Of a DNA stretch of 64,000 nucleotides, positions 48,411-57,056 are shown in pieces. The position numbers were made by a program, and so were the translations under genes. The notes under the pieces were generated by a model. It did not search any database. It saw only the letters and a program-made list of their open reading frames with translations, and had not been told where the DNA came from. Position 1 is the stretch's first letter. Every line of letters begins with the position of its first letter. This DNA comes from Fervidobacterium gondwanense DSM 13020 (GTDB lineage: Bacteria > Thermotogota > Thermotogae > Thermotogales > Fervidobacteriaceae): NCBI RefSeq assembly GCF_900143265.1, contig NZ_FRDJ01000003.1, positions 146,108 through 210,107 on the forward strand, read 5' to 3'.

Positions 48411-48440
48411 ATTATAACACAAAACTATCTTTTCATGCAA
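48411..48440 (-). promoter_or_regulatory. Promoter of the udg-rarA-macrodomain operon
   Basis: Minus strand TTGCAT (plus 48435-48440), 18-nt spacer, TATAAT (plus 48411-48416) with a TGT extension. Leader about 30 nt. Confidence 0.65.
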
Positions 48441-48483
48441 TATTTTTTTCATTTATCTGAAAATAGTATACAAAACATGACAA

Positions 48484-48517
48484 ATAAAAAACGCTACCAT
48501 TTAACAATGGTAGCGTT
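48484..48517 (-). terminator. Intrinsic terminator of the MarR-ABC operon
   Basis: Perfect 12-bp stem (48490-48501 with 48506-48517), 4-nt loop, followed on the minus strand by six U residues. Confidence 0.9.
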
Positions 48518-48572
48518 CAAGTTTTTACATATCTAAAAAAGTTAGCTTTCCAAGTTATTTTTTCAATAAATA

Positions 48573-50474
48573 TCAGGCACTTTCCACCATTGCACCGAGG
48601 AATTGACTTCTGTACATTTCTGCATAAAATCCACCCTTGTGTAAAAGTTCTTCGTGCGTTCCAGTTTCAATTATCTTTCCTTCGTTCATAACAAGTATCA
48701 TGTCTGCATTCTTTATAGTTGAGAGTCTGTGAGCTATTACAAACGAAGTTCGACCTTTCATCAAATCCCTCATAGCACGTTGGATGTAAATTTCAGTTAA
48801 AGTATCTACATTGCTGGTTGCTTCGTCTAAAATGAGTATGTCAGGATTTGCTAAGAAAGCTCTTGCTATTGTGATTAGCTGCTTCTCTCCTTGGGAGATG
48901 TTGGCTGTATCCTCACCAATAACCGTATCGTATCCATCTGGAAGCGCGAGTATAAAGTGGTGAGCATGTGCCATCTTTGCAGCATTTATGATCTCTTCTT
49001 CTGTTGCTTGTTCCTTACCATAAGTTATGTTCTCTTTTATTGTGCCATTAAATAACCATGTATCTTGCAAAACCATTCCAAAGTGCTTTCTTAGGTTATA
49101 CTTCTTTATATCTCGTATATCAATTCCATCTACTTTGATACTACCACCTTGAATTTCATAAAATCTCATCAATAAGTTAACAAGCGTTGTCTTTCCTGCC
49201 CCAGTTGGTCCCACTATTGCTATCGTTTGCCCACTTTTAACTTCGATGTTTAAGTTTTCGATTAATGGTTTTTCAGGAAGATAACTGAAACGAACAGATT
49301 CGAACTGAACTTCGCCTTTTATACTTTCCAACTCTATGGCATTTTCCTTGTCCTGAACCTCTTCTTCCTCTTCAAGAATTTCGAATATCCTTTCCGAAGC
49401 GGCTAATGTAGATTGGATCATGTTAACTATGTTCGCTATCTGTACAATTGGTTGATTGAATTGTCTCGAGTACTGTATGAACGCTTGTACATCGCCAACC
49501 GTTATGGATTTCTTTGTGACAAGGATACCACCGCCAACAGCAACGATTATATATCCTAAGTTGCCTATAAAGTTCATTACCGGCATGATAATTCCGCTTA
49601 TGAACTGCGCCTTCTTACTGGCGCTATACAATTGCTCATTGGTCTTCTTGAACTTCTCGAATTCTTCCTCCTCACGCCCATATACCTTAACAGCGATAAA
49701 TCCGCTGTAGACCTCTTCGACTTGTCCTGTTAACGTACCCAAGAGTTTTTGTTGTTGTGCAAAGAATTTCTGAGAGTGTTTAGCCACAAGTATCGTTACA
49801 ATAGCGCTCAAAGGAAGTGTTATGAGAGTAAGCAAGGTTAGAGACACATTTATCGTCAGCATCATGTATGTTATACCAGCTATTGTAACAATTCCAGAAA
49901 TGAACTGTGTTAGACTTTGTTGAAGCGTGTTACTTATCAAATCTACATCGTTTGTAACACGGCTTATGATATCTCCATGTGCTCTTCCATCGTAGAATTT
50001 CAAAGGTAGTCTTTGAAGCTTTTCATTTACATCCTCGCGCATCTTCCTAACAATCTTTTGTGTTATTCCTGCCATCAGGTATCCCTGGAAGAAATTGAGG
50101 AGTGCTGATATCGAATATAGTATTCCGACAGTCATTAATATATTGAAAATCTTTTCAAAATCCATTTTGGTTTTTAGAAATGCCGAAAGCGGAGTATTTC
50201 TAATCATAACTACCCTAAATATTTCCGTCGTTGCTTGTCCGAGAATCTTGGGGGCTCTAATTGTCAATACGGTTGCTGCGATAGTCAATACAAAGACTAT
50301 TATTAGCCCAATCGTATGTGGTTTCAAGTATTTCATAAGTTTTGACATTGCTTTCTTGAAGTCCTTTGGCTTTTCACCGCCTCTTGCAAAAGCAGGACCA
50401 CCCGGTCCACCCGGACCTCCAGGCCTCATACGTGTGTTCTGTGGTTTGTTATTCTGCATATTCTTTTCACTCAT
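48573..50474 (-). CDS. ABC exporter subunit, catalytic half (TM288-like)
   Basis: 633 residues. A Gly/Pro-rich N-terminus (MRPGGPGGPGGP) precedes six TM helices (about 45-345) and an NBD with Walker A GPTGAGKTT, Walker B DILILDEATSNVD (Glu present) and a non-canonical signature NISQGEKQLITIAR in place of LSGGQ. This matches the active-Walker half of heterodimeric exporters such as TM288: its own Walker A/B pairs with the partner's intact LSGGQ. Likely exports drugs or lipophilic compounds. Confidence 0.9.
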   Translation of the reverse strand: MSEKNMQNNKPQNTRMRPGGPGGPGGPAFARGGEKPKDFKKAMSKLMKYLKPHTIGLIIVFVLTIAATVLTIRAPKILGQATTEIFRVVMIRNTPLSAFLKTKMDFEKIFNILMTVGILYSISALLNFFQGYLMAGITQKIVRKMREDVNEKLQRLPLKFYDGRAHGDIISRVTNDVDLISNTLQQSLTQFISGIVTIAGITYMMLTINVSLTLLTLITLPLSAIVTILVAKHSQKFFAQQQKLLGTLTGQVEEVYSGFIAVKVYGREEEEFEKFKKTNEQLYSASKKAQFISGIIMPVMNFIGNLGYIIVAVGGGILVTKKSITVGDVQAFIQYSRQFNQPIVQIANIVNMIQSTLAASERIFEILEEEEEVQDKENAIELESIKGEVQFESVRFSYLPEKPLIENLNIEVKSGQTIAIVGPTGAGKTTLVNLLMRFYEIQGGSIKVDGIDIRDIKKYNLRKHFGMVLQDTWLFNGTIKENITYGKEQATEEEIINAAKMAHAHHFILALPDGYDTVIGEDTANISQGEKQLITIARAFLANPDILILDEATSNVDTLTEIYIQRAMRDLMKGRTSFVIAHRLSTIKNADMILVMNEGKIIETGTHEELLHKGGFYAEMYRSQFLGAMVESA

Positions 50475-50478
50475 GGTA

Positions 50479-52236
50479 TCACCTCGTCTCCTCGGTTGAC
50501 AGCTGAGAATATACTATCTCTCTATATGTTTCGTTATCTCTCATCAATTCATCATGATTGCCAATACCAACTATCTCTCCATCTTTCAGAACTATAATTT
50601 GGTCAGCGTTCATAATTGTAGCAACTCGCTGTGCTACGATAATTACTGTTGCATCTTTTGTCTCTTTGAAAAGCCTGAGCCGTATTTTTGCATCAGTCTT
50701 GAAATCCAAAGCACTAAATGTATCGTCGAAAAGGTAGATTTTTGGATTTCCAGCTATCGCTCTCGCCAAAGAAATTCTCTGTTTCTGACCTCCAGATAAG
50801 TTCAAACCGGCTTGCTCGATATGGTAATTTAAACCTTCCGGATATTTTGAAGCGAATTCTAAAACTTGAGCAATATCTGCTGCTCTTTCAACCATAGTGT
50901 CATCTATCCAGTCTCTTCCGAACCGAATATTCTCAAGGATTGTTCCTGTGAATATAACAGGCTTTTGAGTAGCGTATCCGATATTCCTTCTCAGCACTTC
51001 AAAAGGTATTTCTTTAACATCAACGCCATCAAGCTTGACGCTCCCGGAAGTTGCGTCGTAAAATCTGGGTATGAGATTTAGAAGGGTTGTCTTTCCTGAA
51101 CCTGTCGCGCCTATGATCGCGGTTACTTGTCCTGGATATGCTTTAAAAGATATGTTATTTAAAACAGGTTCCTTCGCTCCCGGATATCTAAATGTAACAT
51201 TTTCGAATTCAACAACGCGCACCAACGAATCGTTAGAATTATTCTTCTTAATTAAGGTACTTTTCTGAGAAAGCTCCGAAGAAATTGGAGAGATTATCTT
51301 AGGCTGTACTTTGAGAACCTCTGAAATCCTCTTAGCCGACACAGAAGCTCTTGGAAGAAATATGAAAATTACAGATATCATTATAAATGAAAACATTATC
51401 TGCATAACATACTGCATAACAGCCATCATCTGTCCGACTTGGAGAGTGCCGGCATCTATTTGTTTTGCACCAAACCAGATTATTCCGATAGTTGTAAAGT
51501 TCATCACAATCATCATATAAGGAAAAAGTATTGAACCAATTCTATTTATCCATAAACTTGTATTTGTAAGGTCGAGATTAGCTTTTTTAAATCTTTCCTT
51601 TTCGTATTCTTCTTTGTTGAATGCTCTGATAACCCTAATGCCTGTGACACGTTCGCGAACAATGAGATTCAGCTTGTCAATCTTTTTTTGCATACTTTTA
51701 AATAGGGGTGCTATAATCGCAGCAAGTAGACCGAGACCTCCAAGCATTACTGGAAGCGAAAAGGCTAAAATACCAGTTAGTTTTGCGTCCTTGTTTACAG
51801 CCATTATGATACCACCAACGGCCATTATCGGTGCCATGACCACCATTCTGAGTATCATTGTTGTAGCCTGTTGCACTTGCATCACATCATTCGTTGTCCG
51901 TGTAATAAGTGAGGATGTGCTGAATTTTGACATTTCTTCCATTGAGAACGCTGAAACTTTTTCAAAGACTGAGTTTCTCAAATCTTTACCAAGGCCCATA
52001 CTGACCACAGAGGAAGTATAACTTGCGATAATTGAACTTAGAACCCCTATGAAAGAGACAAACAACATTTTTCCACCAACGTGCCAAATGTATCCGGTAT
52101 CCCCCTTTACAATACCTTTGTCAACAATATCCGACATTAGATCGGGCAGATACAGCGATATTACTGCTTGTACAGCAACTAAAAGAACGGTTATTAAAAT
52201 AAGGTACCAATACTTAAGCACAAACTTCGATATCAT
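50479..52236 (-). CDS. ABC exporter subunit, degenerate half (TM287-like)
   Basis: 585 residues: six TM helices (about 10-310) and an NBD with Walker A GATGSGKTT, intact signature LNLSGGQKQR, but Walker B IYLFDDTFSALD where Asp replaces the catalytic Glu. The heterodimer thus has one consensus and one degenerate ATP site, as in TM287/288. It begins 4 nt after the marR stop and ends 4 nt before its partner gene, so both subunits are made together. Confidence 0.9.
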   Translation of the reverse strand: MISKFVLKYWYLILITVLLVAVQAVISLYLPDLMSDIVDKGIVKGDTGYIWHVGGKMLFVSFIGVLSSIIASYTSSVVSMGLGKDLRNSVFEKVSAFSMEEMSKFSTSSLITRTTNDVMQVQQATTMILRMVVMAPIMAVGGIIMAVNKDAKLTGILAFSLPVMLGGLGLLAAIIAPLFKSMQKKIDKLNLIVRERVTGIRVIRAFNKEEYEKERFKKANLDLTNTSLWINRIGSILFPYMMIVMNFTTIGIIWFGAKQIDAGTLQVGQMMAVMQYVMQIMFSFIMISVIFIFLPRASVSAKRISEVLKVQPKIISPISSELSQKSTLIKKNNSNDSLVRVVEFENVTFRYPGAKEPVLNNISFKAYPGQVTAIIGATGSGKTTLLNLIPRFYDATSGSVKLDGVDVKEIPFEVLRRNIGYATQKPVIFTGTILENIRFGRDWIDDTMVERAADIAQVLEFASKYPEGLNYHIEQAGLNLSGGQKQRISLARAIAGNPKIYLFDDTFSALDFKTDAKIRLRLFKETKDATVIIVAQRVATIMNADQIIVLKDGEIVGIGNHDELMRDNETYREIVYSQLSTEETR

Positions 52237-52240
52237 GGTT

Positions 52241-52714
52241 TCACTCTCCCTTATATGAACTGCATGGTTTATCTTGTACTCTGCTAAGGAGGTTAGATTT
52301 CATCCTGTTCAAGAGCGTTCTTAATATATTCTTGTCACTTTCCGTGAAATCTGTTAGAACCAATTTTTCAACGTCGAACAAAATATTCCTAAGTCTCTGA
52401 ATTAGAGCGTTTGCTTTCTCAGTTGGATAAACACGTGAGATTCTTCTATCCTTTTCGTCTTGAACACGGTAGACAAAACCTGCTTTCTCCATTCTTCTCA
52501 ACATAATTGCAATGGTGCCAGGTTCAACTCCTATAATTTTAGCTATCTCTTTTTGACTCAGGCCAGGGTTTCGTTTGAGCAAGAAGAGTATTGGAATCTG
52601 ACCGGGGTGAACATTAAATCCCCTTAGAGTTCTCTCATGTACATATTTGTAGACAAGTCTCTGGATAGTGTTTAGGTTCATTAGCACGGTATCTCTTTCA
52701 AAAATCTCATCCAA
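52241..52714 (-). CDS. MarR-family transcriptional regulator
   Basis: 157 residues, TTG start after GGAGGTG. Winged-helix HPGQIPILFLLKRNPGLSQKEIAKIIGVEPGTIAIMLRRMEKAGFVYRVQDEKDRRISRVYPTEK with the DxRxxR wing is diagnostic of MarR. First gene of an operon with a drug-type ABC exporter, so it probably represses its own operon and is relieved by a ligand. Three tandem 15-bp repeats upstream are the likely operator. Confidence 0.92.
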   Translation of the reverse strand: MDEIFERDTVLMNLNTIQRLVYKYVHERTLRGFNVHPGQIPILFLLKRNPGLSQKEIAKIIGVEPGTIAIMLRRMEKAGFVYRVQDEKDRRISRVYPTEKANALIQRLRNILFDVEKLVLTDFTESDKNILRTLLNRMKSNLLSRVQDKPCSSYKGE

Positions 52715-52757
52715 TTTTCAACACCTCCTATGTAAGCATTGTATTTCTTTATTATTG

Positions 52758-52802
52758 AGATGTACTATAATAAGACATATAATTATTAGACGTATAATTA
52801 TA
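52758..52802. repeat. Three tandem 15-bp repeats upstream of marR (candidate operator)
   Basis: Head-to-tail copies at 52758-52772 (agatgtactataata), 52773-52787 (agacatataattatt) and 52788-52802 (agacgtataattata). Copies 2 and 3 match at 13 of 15 bases; copies 1 and 3 at 11 of 15. They start 43 bp before the marR start codon. A minus-strand TTGACA lies beyond them (plus strand near 52821-52826) with TATAAT inside copy 3, spacer about 19 nt, so bound repressor would cover the -10. Confidence 0.65.
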
Positions 52803-52904
52803 CTATCACGAAATTATTCGATGTCAATAATGATGTTTTGAAAGTACTGAAATCAAATAGAATACTATCTTCAAAGCATTAAAGATTCTAAAAAGGTCGA
52901 AGTG

Positions 52905-52913
52905 TGGTATAAT
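52905..52913 (+). promoter_or_regulatory. Extended -10 promoter of the ruvB-ftsH operon
   Basis: TGG-TATAAT, exact -10 with TGn; no good -35. Start expected near 52920, about 28 nt ahead of the first gene. Confidence 0.55.
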
Positions 52914-52934
52914 TATAAAAGAAATTCTGCTCCT

Positions 52935-52950
52935 GGAGGAATGAAGTATA
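52935..52950 (+). promoter_or_regulatory. Ribosome site pointing to an ATA start
   Basis: GGAGGA (52935-52940), seven bases, then ATA (52948-52950) followed by AAGAAGAATTGG. No ATG, GTG or TTG is in frame between the upstream TGA (52942) and TTG 52990, and that TTG has no SD. Confidence 0.65.
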
Positions 52951-53436
52951 AAGAAGAATTGGGTTAAGAACATTACGGTTTCTCGTGTTTTGTCAATTGC
53001 ACTACTAATAATATTTGTACTGTCTGTGCTGTTTCTCGGAATTTCGTTAAAAACTCTCCATGGTGCCTTTAAGAGGGTTGAATCAGTAAAGGCGAATTTT
53101 GTTGTTGATAATTGCTACAAAAAAGGTATCACGTTAGTTTTTAGAGCAAATTTGAACATTCTGGCAAATGACATTGAACACAATGTCGAGATTATACAAC
53201 TAAGAATATACAATTCGAATGGTAGATACCTCGGGAGCTGGACTAAAGATGGGGCTGTTCCTGAAGATTTCGTTTTTACAATATCTAATGTTCACTTATT
53301 CGATGGAAAAGATAAAATGAAAGGTGAAAGAATAACTATAGACGGTTTTGTTAAAGTGAAATTGAATATTGGCCGTTATGGTATGAGGCTTAATTTGCCA
53401 GTGAACGCAGAGGTGAGCATTAGTGAAGAAAAATAA
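52948..53436 (+). CDS. Single-pass membrane-anchored protein of unknown function
   Basis: 162 residues from ATA 52948, or 148 from TTG 52990. The ATA start gives a basic n-region [13 protein letters not shown] in front of the hydrophobic helix ([19 protein letters not shown]), a normal signal anchor; starting at TTG would strip all positive charge. The rest is a beta-rich extracytoplasmic domain, LEA/NPP1-like in feel ([27 protein letters not shown]...[13 protein letters not shown]) but unassigned. Overlaps ruvB by 14 nt. Confidence 0.6.
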   Translation: MKKNWVKNITVSRVLSIALLIIFVLSVLFLGISLKTLHGAFKRVESVKANFVVDNCYKKGITLVFRANLNILANDIEHNVEIIQLRIYNSNGRYLGSWTKDGAVPEDFVFTISNVHLFDGKDKMKGERITIDGFVKVKLNIGRYGMRLNLPVNAEVSISEEK

Positions 53437-54499
53437 GGCATTTGATGAATTTCAGGCAAATGTGTTAAACGAACTAAATGTTGGAGTGACTGAACAAGAT
53501 AGGATATTTTCACCCGAGAGAACAGTATACGATACTTACTCACTCAGGCCGAAGTATCTCTCCGAATATATAGGGCAGGAAAACATCAAGGAACGCTTAA
53601 AACTCGCTATTTCTGCTTCAAAAATACGAGGGGAACAGTTGGACCACGTTTTATTGGCTGGTCCTCCTGGTTTAGGAAAAACAACGCTTGCGAATGTAAT
53701 TGCCAACGAGCTTGGAGCAAATATCCACATAACGAGTGGGCCAATTCTTGAAAAGCAAGGGGATTTGGCTGCTATTCTAACAAATTTGGAAAGCGGAGAT
53801 GTGCTGTTTATAGATGAAATCCACAGGATGAATAGAAGTGTGGAAGAAATACTCTACTCGGCTATGGAAGATTATCAGATTGACATAATGATCGGAAAAG
53901 GACCTGCGGCGAGATCTATAAGGGTGGAGTTACAGCCTTTTACTTTGATCGGTGCTACCACCCGGAGCGGACTTTTGACATCTCCTCTTCGAAATAGGTT
54001 TGGAATGATATTCGAGATGAGCTTCTACACGGAAAACGAGCTGAAGCTCATAATTACCCGCGCAGCGGGACTTATGGGAGTAACTATCGACGATGAGTCA
54101 GCTTTTTTAATAGCTAAGCGGTCCAGAGGAACTCCAAGAATTGCTTTAAGACTGTTAAAAAGAGTTAGAGATTTAAGCACAGTTAGAAATATGACACATA
54201 TCAATTCACAGATCGTAGGCGAGGTTATGGAACTTTTGAAAATCGATGAATATGGTCTTGATGAGATGGATAGGAAAATTTTGCGGTTGATTATCGATGT
54301 TTACAAGGGTGGACCTGTTGGTTTGAAGTCTCTTGCCGCCTCTTTGGGTGTGACCGAAGACACGATAGCGGAAGTCTATGAACCTTTCCTCGTTCAAAGT
54401 GGATTTGTTGCAAGGACTGCAAGGGGCAGGATTGCAACAGAAAAAGCCTATAAATACTTTGGAATAAACAATTATGGAGGGTTGTTCAGTGAACCTTGA
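53423..54499 (+). CDS. ruvB: Holliday junction helicase RuvB
   Basis: Hexameric AAA+ motor driving branch migration with RuvA. 358 residues, GTG start after [24 protein letters not shown], Walker [31 protein letters not shown] (Walker B), [18 protein letters not shown] (sensor/arginine finger), winged helix C-terminus with RTARGRIAT. No ruvA or ruvC in the window. Confidence 0.97.
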   Translation: MKKNKAFDEFQANVLNELNVGVTEQDRIFSPERTVYDTYSLRPKYLSEYIGQENIKERLKLAISASKIRGEQLDHVLLAGPPGLGKTTLANVIANELGANIHITSGPILEKQGDLAAILTNLESGDVLFIDEIHRMNRSVEEILYSAMEDYQIDIMIGKGPAARSIRVELQPFTLIGATTRSGLLTSPLRNRFGMIFEMSFYTENELKLIITRAAGLMGVTIDDESAFLIAKRSRGTPRIALRLLKRVRDLSTVRNMTHINSQIVGEVMELLKIDEYGLDEMDRKILRLIIDVYKGGPVGLKSLAASLGVTEDTIAEVYEPFLVQSGFVARTARGRIATEKAYKYFGINNYGGLFSEP

Positions 54500-55190
54500 A
54501 GAGCAGATACGCCAAAATTATTCAAACATAATCGAGAATATAAAAATAAGCGCACAAAAAGTTGGCAGAAGTTCTGAAGATATTCGAATCGTTGCCGTTA
54601 CAAAAACACATCCAGTTGATGCTATCAGAGCAGCGATACAGGCCGGATTAAGTGTCTTTGGAGAGAATTATGCACAGGAACTGCGTGAGAAGGCCGAACT
54701 GTTAAAAGGCGAGAATATTGAGTGGCATTTTATTGGTCGAATACAAACTAACAAGTTAAAATACATCGTTCCAGTAGCTACGTTAATTCACTCAGTTTAT
54801 AGAATTGAGGAAGTTAGAGAAATAGACAAAATCGCAAAGAAATTGTTGAAAATACAAGATATTTTGATTGAAGTAAATGTCTCGGGAGAAGGAACTAAAG
54901 GTGGCCTGAAACCTGAGGAAGTTTTTGATTTCTTGAACAACATCCGCCACTATGAAAATATTCGCGTTAAGGGTTTGATGACAATGGCACCATACGTGGA
55001 TCCAGAAGAGACGAGACCATATTTTAAAAAATTGAGGGAACTGAGGAATGAATTGCTAAAGGAATTTTCAGATATAAGTGAGCTTTCGATGGGGATGACA
55101 AATGATTATTGGATTGCAGTTGAAGAGGGGGCTACTATTCTTAGAATTGGAACTGCGATATTCGGAGAGAGAAAATACAAGGGGGAGTGA
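54489..55190 (+). CDS. yggS: PLP homeostasis protein (YggS/PLPBP)
   Basis: 233 residues from GTG 54489 (GGAGGG 7 nt upstream; ATG 54474 lies before that SD). Alanine-racemase N-terminal-like TIM barrel with PLP lysine in [12 protein letters not shown], then [28 protein letters not shown] and the late LSMGMTNDY. Controls free pyridoxal phosphate; no catalysis known. Followed by yggT, the classic pair. Overlaps ruvB by 11 nt. Confidence 0.94.
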   Translation: MNLEEQIRQNYSNIIENIKISAQKVGRSSEDIRIVAVTKTHPVDAIRAAIQAGLSVFGENYAQELREKAELLKGENIEWHFIGRIQTNKLKYIVPVATLIHSVYRIEEVREIDKIAKKLLKIQDILIEVNVSGEGTKGGLKPEEVFDFLNNIRHYENIRVKGLMTMAPYVDPEETRPYFKKLRELRNELLKEFSDISELSMGMTNDYWIAVEEGATILRIGTAIFGERKYKGE

Positions 55191-55193
55191 AAG

Positions 55194-55490
55194 ATGTTTA
55201 TACTCGGTAATTTTTTCTATGCAGTTGGTGTAGTACTTCGTGTTGCAATAAATTTTGAAGTCACTGTTATTATCATCGCAGCGATATTGAGTTGGATACC
55301 GCAGATTTATCAGTTTCGCATTTACCATATTTTAAGAGGTTTAGCTGATTTGGTTGAAAAACAAATAAGAAAGATCGTACCACCAATTGGATATATAGAT
55401 ATAACTCCTTTAATTGCGATTTTGTTGCTCATATTTTTGGATAGATTTTTAGCTCAGTCACTTATCGATCTTGGGTGGAGATTAAGGTGA
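55194..55490 (+). CDS. yggT: YggT-family membrane protein
   Basis: 98 residues with two TM helices (NFFYAVGVVLRVAINFEVTVIIIAAILSWI and ITPLIAILLLIFLDRFLAQSLI) separated by the conserved ILRGLADLVEKQIRKIVPPIGYID loop. Single YggT domain rather than the two found in enterobacteria. Sits between yggS and nadK and overlaps the latter by 4 nt. Confidence 0.9.
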   Translation: MFILGNFFYAVGVVLRVAINFEVTVIIIAAILSWIPQIYQFRIYHILRGLADLVEKQIRKIVPPIGYIDITPLIAILLLIFLDRFLAQSLIDLGWRLR

Positions 55491-56278
55491 AGATAGGCAT
55501 CTTTTACCGAACCGACTATTTTAAAGCTGCTGAAGTCGTCTATAGTGCACTTAAAGATGAATTTGAAATATCGTTCTTCAAAGATTCTTCCGAGAATTTT
55601 CAGCCTGAAAGCAACGTTAGTGTCGTTCTGTCGGTTGGAGGAGACGGTACGGTACTAAGGACATTGAAGAAAGTTCAATGCCCAGTCTTAGGAATAAAGG
55701 CTGGTAGACTGGGATTCTTTTCTGGGTATTTACTAAATGAAATCGATAAGCTTGTTAAGGATTTGAAAAGTTGGAACTTTATCGAAGACAAGCGCTGGGT
55801 TTTAAGAATAGAATCTGAAGGTTTGAACTATTTTGCAATTAACGATGCCGTACTCCTAAAAAATGTTGAGCAAAAAATTGTAGATTTCCTTGTGGAAATG
55901 AAAGATGGGACATTTTACTATCATGCCGATGGCCTTGTCGTCAGCACTCCAACAGGTTCTTCTGCTTATGCTTTAGCCCTTGGTGGACCTATAATGCTTC
56001 CAAATGTCGAGGCTTTCGAAATCACGCCGATTGCTCCCCAGTTTTTGGCGACAAGAAGTTTAGTTATCCCAAGTAGCGAGAAAATACGCATTTCCGCCAA
56101 CGAACCTGTCAATTTAGTTCTTGATGGAGACATTCTTTTTAGAACAAATGAGATATTCGTGAAGAAATGCACAAGAAACATAGTGCTGTTGCGCCCTAAA
56201 ACTTACGATTTTTCAACATCTATTAAGGAAAAAATTGGATATGGAAAGCTCATTCTCGGGAATGGGAATCAGGTTTAA
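55487..56278 (+). CDS. nadK: NAD kinase
   Basis: Phosphorylates NAD to NADP. 263 residues from GTG 55487 (GGAG six bases upstream; GTG 55475 also open). GGDGTVLR near 53 (the family GGDGT), NDAVLLKN, STPTGSSAYALALGGPI, and the C-terminal VLDGD. Overlaps yggT by GTGA. Confidence 0.95.
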   Translation: MKIGIFYRTDYFKAAEVVYSALKDEFEISFFKDSSENFQPESNVSVVLSVGGDGTVLRTLKKVQCPVLGIKAGRLGFFSGYLLNEIDKLVKDLKSWNFIEDKRWVLRIESEGLNYFAINDAVLLKNVEQKIVDFLVEMKDGTFYYHADGLVVSTPTGSSAYALALGGPIMLPNVEAFEITPIAPQFLATRSLVIPSSEKIRISANEPVNLVLDGDILFRTNEIFVKKCTRNIVLLRPKTYDFSTSIKEKIGYGKLILGNGNQV

Positions 56279-56308
56279 TTATAAAAAATAGACTGCAAGG
56301 TGATATTC

Positions 56309-57004
56309 ATGAAGTGGTTAATGAGAGAGGAGCTTGAAGAACTTAAAAAATTAGTTATGAAACAGGGATGGTATGTAGAAGACCTGCTCCATAACTGCTC
56401 TGAAGCGTTTAAGGAACGTGATGCGAATTTAGCACGCGAGATTGAACAAAATTACTGGGATGTCTACAAGAATTACTTAGACATTTTGGAGTTTTCACAG
56501 TTGATTTATGGGATGTTTTCGCCGGATAGGCGAGATCTCAGGTTTATCTCAGGATCAGTGGTTATTTCTAAAATACTTCTTGACGTCGCCGATAGAATAA
56601 GGGATATATCTGATGATATCGTTAAACTAACGAAAGAACCTGACATAAATCAGAGCATCGCGCTTCCGGACATGTTCAAATTTGCTCAGCGCATGCTGCG
56701 CAAATCATTACGAATATACGTAGACCAAAATCTCGAAGGAGCACCCGCTGTATGTTCGCAAGATGCACTTATGGATGAATCGCACGAGAGATTCAGCGAT
56801 GATGTTATAAAACTAATTCAGGACAACCCGAGGATAATTCGCAGAGGTTTAACACTGATGGACATTTCAAGAGCATTAGAAGAGATTTCTGATTACTCAG
56901 TACAGATAATTGAGACAACCCATTATATCATGACTGCTAAGTATTATACGTGCTATAGAGATGAACTCAGGGAATTTTCAATCGATATGTTTAAGAAATT
57001 CTGA
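56309..57004 (+). CDS. PhoU-domain protein
   Basis: 231 residues from ATG 56309 (AAGGTG 6 nt upstream; GTG 56300 is in that SD). Two three-helix bundles: first with VEDLLHNCSEAFKERDANLAREIEQNY and LRFISGSVVISKILLDVADRIRDISDDIV, the second with ISRALEEISDYSVQIIETTHYI. These DR.xD/E-rich helices match PhoU metal-binding bundles. No pst genes or phoR in the window, so a link to phosphate is not shown here; it could act as an accessory to the next envelope gene. Confidence 0.75.
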   Translation: MKWLMREELEELKKLVMKQGWYVEDLLHNCSEAFKERDANLAREIEQNYWDVYKNYLDILEFSQLIYGMFSPDRRDLRFISGSVVISKILLDVADRIRDISDDIVKLTKEPDINQSIALPDMFKFAQRMLRKSLRIYVDQNLEGAPAVCSQDALMDESHERFSDDVIKLIQDNPRIIRRGLTLMDISRALEEISDYSVQIIETTHYIMTAKYYTCYRDELREFSIDMFKKF

Positions 57005-57056
57005 CTTAGACGATTTGACCTTTAGCATACCGAATTCCACAGTGGGGTGAATTGTT

